64,000 nucleotides of DNA from Branchiostoma lanceolatum. Lineage: Eukaryota; Chordata; Leptocardii; Amphioxiformes; Branchiostomatidae. The stretch lies in NCBI RefSeq assembly GCF_035083965.1, contig NC_089732.1:3487383-3551382 (forward strand). Reading direction: 5' to 3'. The position numbers and the translations under genes were made by a program. Positions 1 through 9,914 of the stretch are shown piece after piece (position 1 is the stretch's first letter; each line of letters begins with the position of its first letter). The notes beneath the pieces were generated by a model, which was not told where the DNA came from, ran no database searches, and saw only the letters and a list, made by a program, of their open reading frames with translations.

Positions 1-1222
1 TCCTATATAGCAACCTACTTTAGTACCACTGAGTCTCGAGCTTAAATCATCTATATATGCATTGAATAGTAGCGGGGATAGCAGACTCCCTTGCCTTACC
101 CCATTTGATACATAAAAGCAGGTAGACAAAACATTGTTCCATCTAATACACATTGTTTGGTTCTGGAGCCAATAAACCAGAAACCTCACCAAATACACCG
201 GGACCTTTCTGTCAAGGAGTTTTTTAAATAGGGTCCAATGGTTTACCCTATCAAAAGCCTTGGAGGCGTCTAAAAAACAGGCAAAAACTGGAGAGCCGAG
301 ACCCCGGTAGTACTCAATTGTCTGTTTTAAAGTAAATACACACATGTCAAGACCATGCCCACGTTTGAAACCGAACTGATGAGCAGTGGTTTGAAGATAT
401 GGCTCTAGCCTGTTCAATAAAACAGCCTCCAGAACTTTGGATAATGCTGATGCAATTGCTATTGGTCTATAGTTATCACTATCAGAAATATTACCAGTTT
501 TGCTTTTAACAACCGGAATGATGGTAGTATCTAACATGCATACTTTTCGGAATGAAGTTATGGACAAGCGCGGCTGAAAACAATAGTGATAAGCATATGC
601 TAAGCTTAGGCCCCGCATATTTAAGGTGTTCATTACTGATTTCGTCAGACCCTACCGCTTTTCCATTGGGTAAGTTTCTAATTATATCATATACTTCTAC
701 AGCAGAGATTTGCATCCCCGAATCAAATTCAAAAGGACAACCTGTCGACAAATCAGACATAACAGCAGGTCTATGTACCTCACTATTAACAGAGTTCAGC
801 AGTTTATCAAAATGACTCCTCCACATGTCTGCGATCTGCTCAGCCCCAGAGCAACCATCTACAGTGTTAGGTAATACAGAATGAGAGGATTTAGTACTAC
901 GGACCTTTTTCCAGAATTCTCTAGTATGGCCGGCATTGAAACTTTTCGCAGTCGAGTCGGCTCTTGCCCTGTTTTCCTCCTGTTTATACTGTCTTAGGGC
1001 GTACTTAAACTTTGCCCTGGCTTTATTCATTAAGGAAAAAATCGGACCTGATCGAGGGCGGCCACTTTCCCTCCAAAGAATGTAGGCCTCACGTGCAGCC
1101 GTATGCAAATCCTTAACAACCTCATTCCATCCGGGGACAGGTGTAAAGGAATTGCAACCCGTTCTTTGAGTTATAGTGGAATTTGCAGAATCGACAGAAA
1201 CGACAGTATAAGAAAGGACCAA
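1..1222 (-). mobile_element. Non-LTR retrotransposon reverse transcriptase fragment, frame-broken
   Basis: Read on the minus strand, 1222 to about 550 encodes the linker that precedes the reverse transcriptase of non-LTR elements (basic helical stretch, FWKKVR, then GKAVGSDEISNEHLKYAGP). From about 540 down to 1 a second frame carries the RT core: NYRPIAI, FGFKRGHG, FLDASKAFD, GVRQGSLLSPLLF and the catalytic AYIDD box at the window edge. The two frames are joined by a shift near 550, so this copy cannot make an intact polymerase. No apurinic endonuclease domain is visible upstream of 1222, so it is probably 5'-truncated; the 3' end lies outside the window. Motif order fits the CR1/L2/Jockey-type superfamily; the exact clade is not decided. 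Confidence 0.85.
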
Positions 1223-2288
1223 CTGTTATCATCAGCGTAATTCTTCGCTATCTTGTTTAATTCTTTCCTAAGGTTCTGGTTATATATTCAAGAGTTTTGA
1301 TAGCTGTGACAATAATTCTTTTTCATCCAGAGAAAATTATGGCATTTGCGCAAGAGCGAGCGTGACTGCTGCGGATTTCAACTTTGATTATACAGTAACG
1401 TGCGTGTAATGAAGAAATAAAATATAATTTGTCGTGACTTTGTACGTCAGTAGTACTTATGATTCAAGGACAAGAACTACCGTAACAACAAAGCACTTCC
1501 CTCACCTCAATAGGAACTTAGGCGCCCTCAACGGAAGTGTTTTCAAGGCTGCCTCTTTCGTGATAAAGTCGTTCTGAATTCGCAACGACTTCACCGAAGT
1601 TGGAAAGGCGTACACTTGCCAATGCAAATTGCAAATAACATTTGCGAATACAAGCGTGTGTGTAACAATCTTCTGGTTCCGTATATGTAAAGGATGTAAA
1701 TTGTGGACTATACAAAATGAAAAGGCACGATTTGCTTCAAAATCGGATGACTTGTATGACTTTTCAAGGCGCACTTATTATATTTTTATTTTATTCACAT
1801 GTGATTAAATAACTAGCATGGGAATTAAGCAAAATGTGCTTCTAGGAATTCTCTGCTCCTACTGCAATAGCAAGATAAGATCAATGTCAACAGAAATGAA
1901 GTAATGACTACACAGGTAAGATAGAAATCCCATCGGAACTAAATAACCAATCAAAGTAAATCGTCATCATAACACGATGAGGAGATGATTGGCTTACGTG
2001 AACGGCGTATATTGTTTTGACGTATTTGAGATTTCACCTGATTGTTTTGTTTGATCTACAGTAAATCCATCTATCTTCCGCCACAACCGTCATCTAAGGG
2101 GAGACACTCTAAATGCAAAACACATTGATTTCCTTTCATTTCTTGCGGTTGTTCGCCTGTTTAGCGAACAGTTAGCCGCAAGCCCTTCCGAGAGTCGACT
2201 TAATCGGTCGATGCACCACTTAAGAGAGACATGTACAACGCTTTCCTGAACCGTTAGAGCACCAAACGCAGCTTATCCGGGACGATTA
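1223..2288. other. Intergenic, no gene seen
   Basis: AT-rich sequence with only short unsupported ORFs. A stretch around 1230-1290 on the minus strand may be a decayed upstream part of the retrotransposon, but no domain is recognisable. I see no RNA gene, repeat array or splice-compatible exon. Confidence 0.5.
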
Positions 2289-2294
2289 TTGGCC

Positions 2295-2820
2295 ATCAAA
2301 GACCGCCAGACAACTCATTCCCTATTCTTTAACAGCTTAAACCTTCCTCCATTTGGACTGTCGAAAGTTCTAAGAGCCCATTATCTTCTTGACGTCCATA
2401 CTCTTTTGGCCAACGAAAAACAAGAAATCAAAAACCGCCAGACAACTCATTCGCCATTCTTTAACAGCTCACAACTTGATCCATTTGGACTGTCGAAAGT
2501 TCTAAGAGCCCATTATATTCTTGACGTCAATACTCTTTTGGCCAACGAAAAACAAGAGATCAAAGACAACCAGACAACACATTCGCTATTCGTTAACAAC
2601 TCACAACTTGATCCATTTGGTCTGCCGAAAGTTCTGAGAGCTCAGTATATTTTTTACGTCAATACTCTTCGGGCCAACGAAAACAAGAGATCAAATACCG
2701 TCAGACAACTCATTCCCTATTCTTTAACAGCTGAAACCTTCATCCATTTGGCCTGTCGAAAGTCCTAAAAGCCCATCATCTTCTCAACATTAATACTCTT
2801 TTGGCCAACGTTGAAGAGAT
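2295..2820. repeat. 132-bp tandem repeat, four copies
   Basis: Copies start at 2295, 2427, 2559 and 2690 with the phrase atcaaaNaccNNcagacaac. Spacing is 132, 132 and 131 bp. The unit is 44 codons long, so the first three copies read as one open frame on the plus strand, and the one-base loss in copy four breaks that frame. The translated unit has no known motif, and the open frame is probably a by-product of a period divisible by three. A fragment of the unit (ttggccaacggataacagg) reappears at about 2999 beyond a foldback element. Confidence 0.85.
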
Positions 2821-2843
2821 TCATCAGTCACGTGTGATTACAA

Positions 2844-2993
2844 GTTACTAGAATATTCTTCGATCAGGGACTTAAAGGTAACAGGACATGTACCTCCAAA
2901 TCTTCGTGATCAAGATGTTCAGTAGACATCGAAAATTTTGGAGGTACGTGTCTTGTTACCTTTAAATCACTGACTGAAGAATATTCTAGTAAC
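2844..2993. mobile_element. Foldback (MITE-like) element inside the 132-bp array
   Basis: Two arms of about 57 bp, 2844-2900 and 2936-2993, are imperfect reverse complements (gttactagaatattcttc ... gaagaatattctagtaac) around a loop of about 35 bp. Sequence of the 132-bp repeat family lies on both sides, so the element probably inserted into the array. No coding capacity. Confidence 0.8.
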
Positions 2994-3020
2994 AGCTTTT
3001 GGCCAACGGATAACAGGAGA

Positions 3021-4270
3021 TCTTAAGAGCTGCGTGAATCCGATCTGCATCGACAGCTTCCACACGCGGCAGAAGACTTGGTGTTATGAACACTCTAACC
3101 CTGACAGTTGCAATAATTGCCGCGTGATGATCAAAGAAAATCTATATTCCCTCTTCGCATCGCTTCCTGACTTGTTCTGAAAAACAACAACTTCTAAGAG
3201 TAAATTGATACCTTCTCGCGAGTACACTTTCGCTCGAGGATTTTCAACAGTGCAAAACACTACAAAGTTATTGAGTACTTGCAATTAATTGGCTCATGAT
3301 GATTAAAGTAAACTAAGCTTATTTAATCCTCATGCGTGCATCATGCTCGTTAATATGTTGTTACTGCCAGACCAATCAAGGGCCCTATCGAGGGACCCTG
3401 CCAGTCTGTATAGCTGTGAGTACCGAATTAAACCCATTATTACATTGTTGTCACAAGTAATGAACTCCTCTATGTAAATACAAAAGCCCAACGATTACCA
3501 GCAGTCAGTTTAGAGCCCTACACATTAACTACTCCTACACATGGCCACGCGTGTGGTATCTATGACTACTTTAAATGTCCTACTATGGTATTTTTTTCAC
3601 AATGATTGAAGAATACATCAGTACTAAATCATAAATCAAGCTGTCTCTTGGCTCTGACAAAAAAAGTCAACTCCTTTATGTTAATTCTCCTTCGACCACA
3701 GAAAAACATGCTTGCATCTACGTACGTAGACAGATAGCTTGTGTTACTTCTTATGTCCTAAAAGTCACACGAATGTAAAACCGGACCTTAAGTGGCTCTC
3801 AAAAGATTCAATGTGTTTTCAATCTTCATTTTACGCAGTGACAGAGGGCGGGCAAGTTCAGAATAACAACCAGACCCTTGCCGGTAGTTATCTTTCCTCT
3901 CACGATTGATTGCAGTCCCACTGCGTCATCAGAAACCACATCAAAGAATGTCTGCTTCGCTCCCTTGCATTCCGAATCAAGCTTATATAACTAGCAGAGT
4001 CACGAGTTATGCATTGCCTTTGATTGTACTGTTTCATCTCCCTCCCAGCTTGCATCTCAGAATTAATTCGTCTGGAAAGATCAAACAACGAATCATTGTT
4101 ATTCGACGTCTTCTAGTGAAAACATATTTGTTGGAAGATTTTGAAACAACACACACGACTTTGACTGAAGAAGTCAGAAAACAGCAGTAATGTGTGTAAT
4201 ATTAAAAGATGTATACGATAACGATGTTATGCATGACTTGCAGAGTTTGATATGATAATGGCTGTTTGAA
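3021..4270. other. Intergenic, mostly featureless
   Basis: No gene or repeat array recognised. ORFs on both strands here are short and low in complexity. A 25-base phrase at 4101-4125 (attcgacgtcttctagtgaa onward) recurs in the same orientation at 4413-4437, on the other side of the foldback at 4271-4410. Confidence 0.45.
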
Positions 4271-4410
4271 TATAACGTTAATGACCCGCTTTCCTTCAAT
4301 GTATACGGTGTCATAGGCCGCGACCGAGGTAGCCTATGAGGTGGTTATAGGAACGGACCATGCCTTATGATACCGTGTACATCGAAGGAAAACAGGTCAT
4401 TAACCCTATA
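4271..4410. mobile_element. Foldback MITE-like element
   Basis: Inverted arms of about 45 bp each, running from gttaatgaccc at the left to ggtcattaac at the right, with a short GC-richer loop (cgaccgaggtagcctatgagg). The outer edges read TATAAC ... CCCTATA, compatible with a short target-site duplication of TA/TATA. No coding capacity. Confidence 0.75.
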
Positions 4411-4818
4411 TTATTCAACGTCTTCTAGTGAAAACATCTGGACCCACCATCCTGTCTTGAAATATACCGGTGCAAACGCTTGTTAATCGTTCACTATGCA
4501 ACAATGAGAGAAACATCCTCTTTAATTGTAAACAAGATAATTTCCCTACTTTTCGATATTTAGATAGCACAGGAAAATGCGTATTCCACAAGGAACTAGA
4601 CAAATCATGAATTATAGGCTCCATATGTCCATACATCTACAACTGTCTTAAGATGCGAGAAGAAATGGAACCTGTACATAACAGTATTAACTAGTCTTGA
4701 GATGTAGTATGTTTTAATATCACTGTAATTCTATTTCTGCATTATCACCATGACATGTACTTAGCTTGTAAGAGCATTGACGTAAAATAAAGGTCTTTTA
4801 TTCTTACTTCACGGAAGG

Positions 4819-4990
4819 ATGGCGACGGAGGCGTCCATCGAATGGGACTTCCTAGACAATGACACGGCCATGTTCAACGACACCGTGGGCATGCCACACG
4901 TCATGAGAGGGCCTAGCCCGGAGTTTCTCGCCAAGGCAGCAAAATTCAACCTCTTCTACAACATCATGACTTACCTCATACTCATAATAG
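4819..4990 (+). CDS. GPCR gene 1, exon 1 (N-terminus, start of TM1)
   Basis: Begins at the ATG of MATEASIEW and runs to the splice donor ATAG|gtgaga (phase 1) in the middle of TM1. There is no competing upstream in-frame ATG with similar character. The paralogue has no intron at this point. Confidence 0.85.
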
Positions 4991-7900
4991 GTGAGATTTG
5001 GGGATATTTACTATTTTGCACTAAATGAAGCATTATCTCTGGCTGGATAAGAAAGTCAACACCAGTGATGAACAGGGACGAGGGGGGGGTGCAAACTTTG
5101 AGGTTGTGTTCTCGCCACAAAAGCGCCACCTACTTCGGCTACTCGTAGCGTCGAGGAGCAGGACTCCAATCAGAAGCTCTGCGGAAGGTGTCTGATAGAC
5201 CTCAAAATGTCAGCACGTGAGGGACATTGCTGGTTGTGGAAAATGAAACTCCAATATCCGATGTTCTACCAACCTGATGAAATCATTTTCGGATTTTCTC
5301 CGTCAGTTTGACAAAAAGTGGCTCACCATTAATGTCAGTATCTATTTCAAGATTGATTCGAAAAATCTTGAGATCTTTCCAAACATCTCAACATTTCTCC
5401 AAAGCAATTCTGTTCAAAATATCGAGACTTCCTAACAAAACATTGTGACTTACATTGTGCGCATTGCAATCCTTATCGTGAAAGTTTCCTACAAAACAAA
5501 GAATAAGTAAAAAGGTATGTGCTGTAGAACGTCTCAAGCATTATGATCCAAATACTTAATTCTAACAATTCCGTTAACAATAAATGTATCCTTCCTGTTT
5601 ATTCCTTTTATGATAATTCATTCATGTATCTATTGATCTAAAGGCTGATTCAGTTTATAGACAATTGACACGATTAACAATATCAAACAATAAGACGCCG
5701 TAATTATACTAGATGACTTTTATATCTGCTACATGTTGCCAGCGTCGCAAAGCTACAATGTAATTGAAACCATGAATGATCTCAGTTATAAACCTCTTCA
5801 AGTTTACTTTAATACCAGCGGCATTAGAGTTATATTTCAAACAATCGAGAACTTCTAAGAAATAAAGTACTAGTAGTACTTCATATCACCTCACTATATC
5901 TGTAAGTTAACCAGAAGGTTTATCTTAGTTAAATCCACGCCTCTGAAGTTTTGAACGGGTCGACAACAGACTTACGTTGTACTTACCTGAACCAAACGTC
6001 TTGGTTTCTGCAACTACGCCAACAAGACCATAATACTCTTCTGACCCGAGGTCAAAGGGTCGTTCATTATCTATGCCTGATGACAATATCGTGTCGCAAG
6101 AGCGATCCGTACACAAATAGTTCACATGTATGAGCTAATCTACGATTTGATTAATCCCGCGCTAACTCTAGATCGGTAACTTGTGTGAGAAGTAAATTTT
6201 GTACATTCAGTTTGATAAAAACATATTGACAATATTATGTATTGTACATAAGCTCTGTGATTTTAGAAATGATAATAAAGAAATCTTCTTGTATTTTAGG
6301 AGTTCCCGGTAACGTGCTGTCGTTCGTGGTGATGATGGGGCCTCGGCTGAGGAAAGCGCCGTCCAGTCTGTACCTGGCCGCTCTGGCAGTGGTGGATACC
6401 ATATTTCTGATGACTTCAGTGGGGCTACAGGTACTGATATTTTCTGACGTTTTTGCAATTGCATCTGTACTGTGACACATGGGAGTAAATACCTGTATGG
6501 GTAAGTGTAACTGAGTGTGAGTAAATGGGTGTGAGTGAATGAGTGAATGAGTGAGTGAGTGAATGAGTGAGTGTGAGATAGTATTAGTGAGTTGGTATGA
6601 TTTTTCCATTTATAAAATGAAATTCACATTGATCCTGCCTAGCTAACTGAAAAAAATTACCACGCGTATTAGTATTGTGACAGGCAAAATGTGATAGTAT
6701 GTCTAAGTTCAATGTACTGGGAAAGTACAGAGACAACTAACCATGCATCTGTCTGAAGAAAAAAAATCTATTCTAGTTTCATACAAGTCAAATAACAGAA
6801 GAAAAGCTTGCCTGGTGGATTCTTGGCCCTGTGACTAAGAACTTCAGACTAAGAGTTACTAGCCACTGAACTTTCTACTCGAAACAGATCCTTCACGACG
6901 AGGACGTCATCCACGCCAGTGACGTGTACTGCAAGCTGACCAAGTTCCTTGTGCGTTCATCCGGGTACTTGTCGGCCTGGATCACCACAGCCTTCACGGT
7001 GGAGCGGTACATCGCCGTTTGCCACCCCATGCGCAGGAGCACGCTATGCACGATGGACAAGACAAGGAAGGTAATAATCAAGCACCACCACCTTTAAGTA
7101 CCAGAGTTGTCAACCAAGGGCAAGGATTAATGTGTTCAAAAATTCAAATTTTCCGAGAACCATAGTAGGATTAAACTCACACTCACTCATTCTCTCCCAT
7201 AGCTTAAACTAGTTACCATCAAATACTGTAGGAACATCCTCGACCAGCCAGCACATATAGAACACATGTAGATAATCAGGACTGCTTTTAGCTGTTAGGG
7301 AGGTCATAGATGCTAGGACTAAAGGTCACAGATGCCGTTCCTGATTATACTTATACATACACTGTATGAAAGTGTGCCTGATATGATTACCGTAGCAGCG
7401 TCGTTGAAAGGTATTATGAAATCAACCTCCTTGATGAAATGTACCATAACTCCGTTGTTCAAGATTCGATGACAGACAAGTAGTACAGATGGCCTAGTGG
7501 CCCCTATGCAGAGCTGACCACCAGTACATGTTTGACTAATACAGTTATGTCCTATTCCCTCCACTAGGTGTTGCTGGGGATGGTGATGGTGGTGTGCAGT
7601 GTGAGCTGTCTGGAGTTCTGGGCGCAGGTTGAGCGGGACAACATGTGTGAGTTCCGGGACCCGCGGTCCTGGCTCAACATCACCATATACGACATGACGG
7701 CCGGACGGCTCATCCCAACTGCCGCGGTGGGGTTCATCAACACGGTCATCGTCATCCGGGTTCTACAGGTGTGTGACTCGTTCTATTCTATTCTATTATG
7801 TTCTGTTCTATTCTATTCTATTCTTTTCTTTTCTTTTCTTTTCTATCCCGTTCTGTTCTATTCTAATCTGTTCTATTCTATTTCCTTCTGTTCTATTTTA

Positions 7901-8769
7901 TTAGATTCCATTCTATTGTATTGTATTCCATTGTATTCTACTTTGTTCTATCTAATTCTATTCTAGCAAATAGAAAATTGAAAAGGTAAGCACGAAAGAG
8001 ATAACAAGACATATTCAATACGTTCCTATGCAATTATTTTTATTCATTTGGGTCTGATGTGCCTTATGCCTTAGCTCCCTGGGTTTCATTCCAGTCTGTA
8101 GAGCTCTTATTCCTCACTGAATTCCTACAGACACAGAAGAACCGCCAGAGCCTGTCCAAGTGCGCCAAGGAGACGGAAAAGCGTCAGAACCAGATCACGT
8201 TCGTCCTCTTTACCGTCTCCACAACATTCTTCCTGCTGACCGTCCCTCAGTCCGTCTCCGTGGTCTACGACCTAGCCTCGCACGGAGGGCTGCACGGCGG
8301 CCGCCAGAACATCGATGAAGACACGCTATTCGTCAAGCAGGTCACCAACCACACCCTGGCTCTGATGTTTAAGCTGAACTTCTCGGTGAACTTCATTCTC
8401 TACTGCGTGACGGGGAGACGCTTCAGGGAGGCCTTCATGCGCATCTTCTGCAGGTGCCTGCCAGTGGAGTACCGAGGGGGAAAAAGAGAGCTGTTGTACA
8501 AGAGCAGCCGGTTCACGCAGAGCACTCGCTTCTCCAACTACTGCCACACCATACAGCAGGGGTCCGCGTCAACACCAATGGGACTGTCGATTATCGACCA
8601 CGGTACCATCTCGATGCACTCCCTCCATCCACATATGAACACCTCCGTGTCTAAACACTCCACGTTGAGCGTCACGACCCCTCTCACTCCAGGACCGTTG
8701 CCGTCGGCCGACGCGGATGTCTCCGCGACTAAAAATGGGGGTGCCAAGTTTCAAACATCACGGGTTTAA
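4819..8769 (+). CDS. Class A GPCR, peptide-receptor type (gene 1, five coding exons)
   Basis: Coding exons 4819-4990, 6300-6430, 6888-7070, 7568-7768 and 8131-8769 join to 441 residues with phase kept throughout. The product is a seven-pass plasma-membrane receptor. The N-terminus carries NDT sequons. TM1 has PGNVLS, TM2 LAVVD, TM3 starts after a conserved Cys (VYCKL) and ends in ERY, the second extracellular loop has the partner Cys (NMCEF), TM6 has TVPQS with no CWxP tryptophan, and TM7 ends NFILY in place of NPxxY. A C8-type Cys (FCRC) and a Ser/Thr-rich tail of about 130 residues follow. The ERYIAVCHPM block resembles the FMRFamide-receptor/GPR139-like peptide-receptor families; the ligand is unknown. 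An AATAAA lies at 9221. The paralogue at 12623-31766 is convergent. Confidence 0.9.
5888..6113. repeat. Dispersed repeat X, copy 1 (intron 1 of GPCR gene 1)
   Basis: About 225 bp, from cactatatctgtaagttaac to gtcgcaagagcgatccgtac. An inverted, diverged copy lies at 16136-16371 in an intron of the paralogous GPCR gene. No coding potential or terminal repeats recognised. Confidence 0.75.
6300..6430 (+). CDS. GPCR gene 1, exon 2 (TM1-TM2)
   Basis: Acceptor tattttag| and donor CTACAG|gtactg bound 131 bp that code for VPGNVLSFVVM, the first intracellular loop RLRKAPSS and TM2 LAALAVVDTIFL. The phase 1 start completes a Gly codon with exon 1. Confidence 0.9.
6518..6576. repeat. GAGT/GAATGAGT microsatellite
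   Basis: Simple-sequence run of gagtgaatgagtgagtg type just downstream of exon 2 of GPCR gene 1. Confidence 0.85.
6888..7070 (+). CDS. GPCR gene 1, exon 3 (TM3, ERY motif)
   Basis: 183 bp between acceptor gaaacag| and donor AGGAAG|gtaata. Codes for the conserved extracellular Cys, TM3 and ERYIAVCHPMRR. The paralogue's second exon (18509-18691) has the same length, nearly the same protein and the same phase. Confidence 0.92.
7568..7768 (+). CDS. GPCR gene 1, exon 4 (TM4, ECL2, TM5)
   Basis: 201 bp between acceptor cactag| and donor TACAG|gtgtgt. Contains TM4 (VVCSVSCLEFW), the ECL2 Cys in NMCEF, the sequon NIT, and TM5 (RLIPTAAVGFINT). Same length as its counterpart at 14707-14907. Confidence 0.92.
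7781..7966. repeat. TTCTA pentanucleotide microsatellite
   Basis: About 185 bp of imperfect (ttcta)n with ttctt and ttgta variants in intron 4 of GPCR gene 1, starting 12 bp after the exon 4 donor. The open frame running through it is read-through of the exon into the repeat. Confidence 0.95.
8131..8769 (+). CDS. GPCR gene 1, exon 5 (ICL3, TM6, TM7, tail)
   Basis: Starts after acceptor ctacag| with TQKNRQSLSK and runs uninterrupted through TM6 (FFLLTVPQSV), TM7 (NFSVNFILYCVTG) and the Ser/Thr-rich tail to TAA at 8767-8769. The paralogue splits the same stretch into three exons. Confidence 0.92.
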   Translation, partial: TQKNRQSLSKCAKETEKRQNQITFVLFTVSTTFFLLTVPQSVSVVYDLASHGGLHGGRQNIDEDTLFVKQVTNHTLALMFKLNFSVNFILYCVTGRRFREAFMRIFCRCLPVEYRGGKRELLYKSSRFTQSTRFSNYCHTIQQGSASTPMGLSIIDHGTISMHSLHPHMNTSVSKHSTLSVTTPLTPGPLPSADADVSATKNGGAKFQTSRV

Positions 8770-9617
8770 AACCAAATCATCCGCTGATTATCTAACTCAT
8801 GGATTACCAAACAGTCCTAGAAATTCACCTCGGTCTTGATGTTTTGTCATATCCGCCTGTACAAAATAAGGTCCATACAATAGAGTCTATTCATGAGTTA
8901 AAAGTACTCAAACATTATTTATCAAGATAACACTGCCAGACAGTTGGTTATATGTGAAATATGATTTTATCTTTAAGTTGAAGTGATGAAGATAGGTTGG
9001 GGGATATTTACAAAGTCACTCAGCGTTAGATCGAAAATCGGGGCAAATTGAATGCAAATTTGACACTCAGCCGCCTTTGTAAAATAATCTGAAATGAATA
9101 TACTGTATTTGCTGGCAAATGTCTGCCTCACAATTTATCTGTCTTGTCGTTAAATAATTCAAACCTGAATTCTTGTGTGTTCGACCTTAACATTTCTCAG
9201 TCTGTGAGTATTCAGTCTAGAATAAACAACTGCAGCTCAATGTTCTATGTCCGTGTTTACGATTGTGATAGAGAACGGTGTCATCACGTGTCTACTTCTA
9301 CAAATATTTTTATGGAAGAGTATTGTTTTATGAAGTCTTGCTGTCTTAGCTTCTACTGTGTTGTCGCACAGAATCACATTGTAAATAAGGGATGGGATTT
9401 TGCTACAAAGAGTTATCGGAATGTGCCTGTTCATGTAAATTGGATACTAAACAATGTAGAGCTGTATTTCCAGTGGTCAGCTGGTATGATCATCTTGTAT
9501 AATCGTGACAGTGTCTCAAACAATACTTCTGTAGAATACATATGTATATTCATACATTTGATGCACACTGAGAATAGAAGTCTTGTGGGTTATTTGCTGT
9601 AATCATATCATTGTTTT
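8770..9617 (+). other. Probable 3' UTR of GPCR gene 1 and AT-rich flank
   Basis: AT-rich, no recognisable protein domain. AATAAA at 9221-9226 is a candidate polyadenylation signal, about 450 bp after the stop. A 152-codon frame at 9144-9602 has no known motif and AT-rich composition like the surrounding non-coding sequence; I treat it as chance. Confidence 0.4.
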
Positions 9618-9799
9618 ACTCTGGACACCAAAGCATGGACACTCCAGTGTCGGGCGACCCCGACGGACCTACATTGACCAACTTGCTGGGGACGTCGGAG
9701 TCAGGGCGAAGATCTAGAGCACTTAATGGCGGACCGTAGCGACTGGAGGACGAGGGTTGACTTAGTCCGGGCAACCTGCCCGACATGATGATGATGATG
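9618..9799 (+). mobile_element. 3' tail of a non-LTR retrotransposon
   Basis: Plus-strand translation gives the C-terminus of a retrotransposon polyprotein: GRPRRTYIDQLAGDVGVR, then after one frameshift EDLEHLMADRSDWRTRVDLV and RATCPT-stop. A (atg/gat)n run follows, as expected for a 3'-anchored, 5'-truncated insertion. The same C-terminal block is found on the minus strand at 54089-54297. Confidence 0.8.
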
Positions 9800-9914
9800 A
9801 AAGTTGAACTGTAAATTGCCAACCCAAAAGAATTGGACTTGCCCAAATTTCCGACTACTCTAGTCTTTCCATAAGTCCAATGTTTTGTGTGTTGTCAATT
9901 TTCAGTTCAACTTT
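9800..9914. mobile_element. Foldback element, family Y, copy 1
   Basis: Terminal arms aaagttgaactgtaaattgc ... gttcaacttt with internal inverted ttggactt / aagtccaa. It directly abuts the (gat)n tail of the retrotransposon scrap. Related sequences lie at 20861-20985, 58874-58960 and 61106-61190. Confidence 0.7.

Noticed and set aside
7568..7966. 132-codon frame running past GPCR gene 1 exon 4
   Set aside because: Read-through of the exon into the (ttcta)n microsatellite after a good donor.
9144..9602. 152-codon plus-strand frame after GPCR gene 1
   Set aside because: No domain, AT-rich like its flanks, and placed where the 3' UTR of the receptor is expected.
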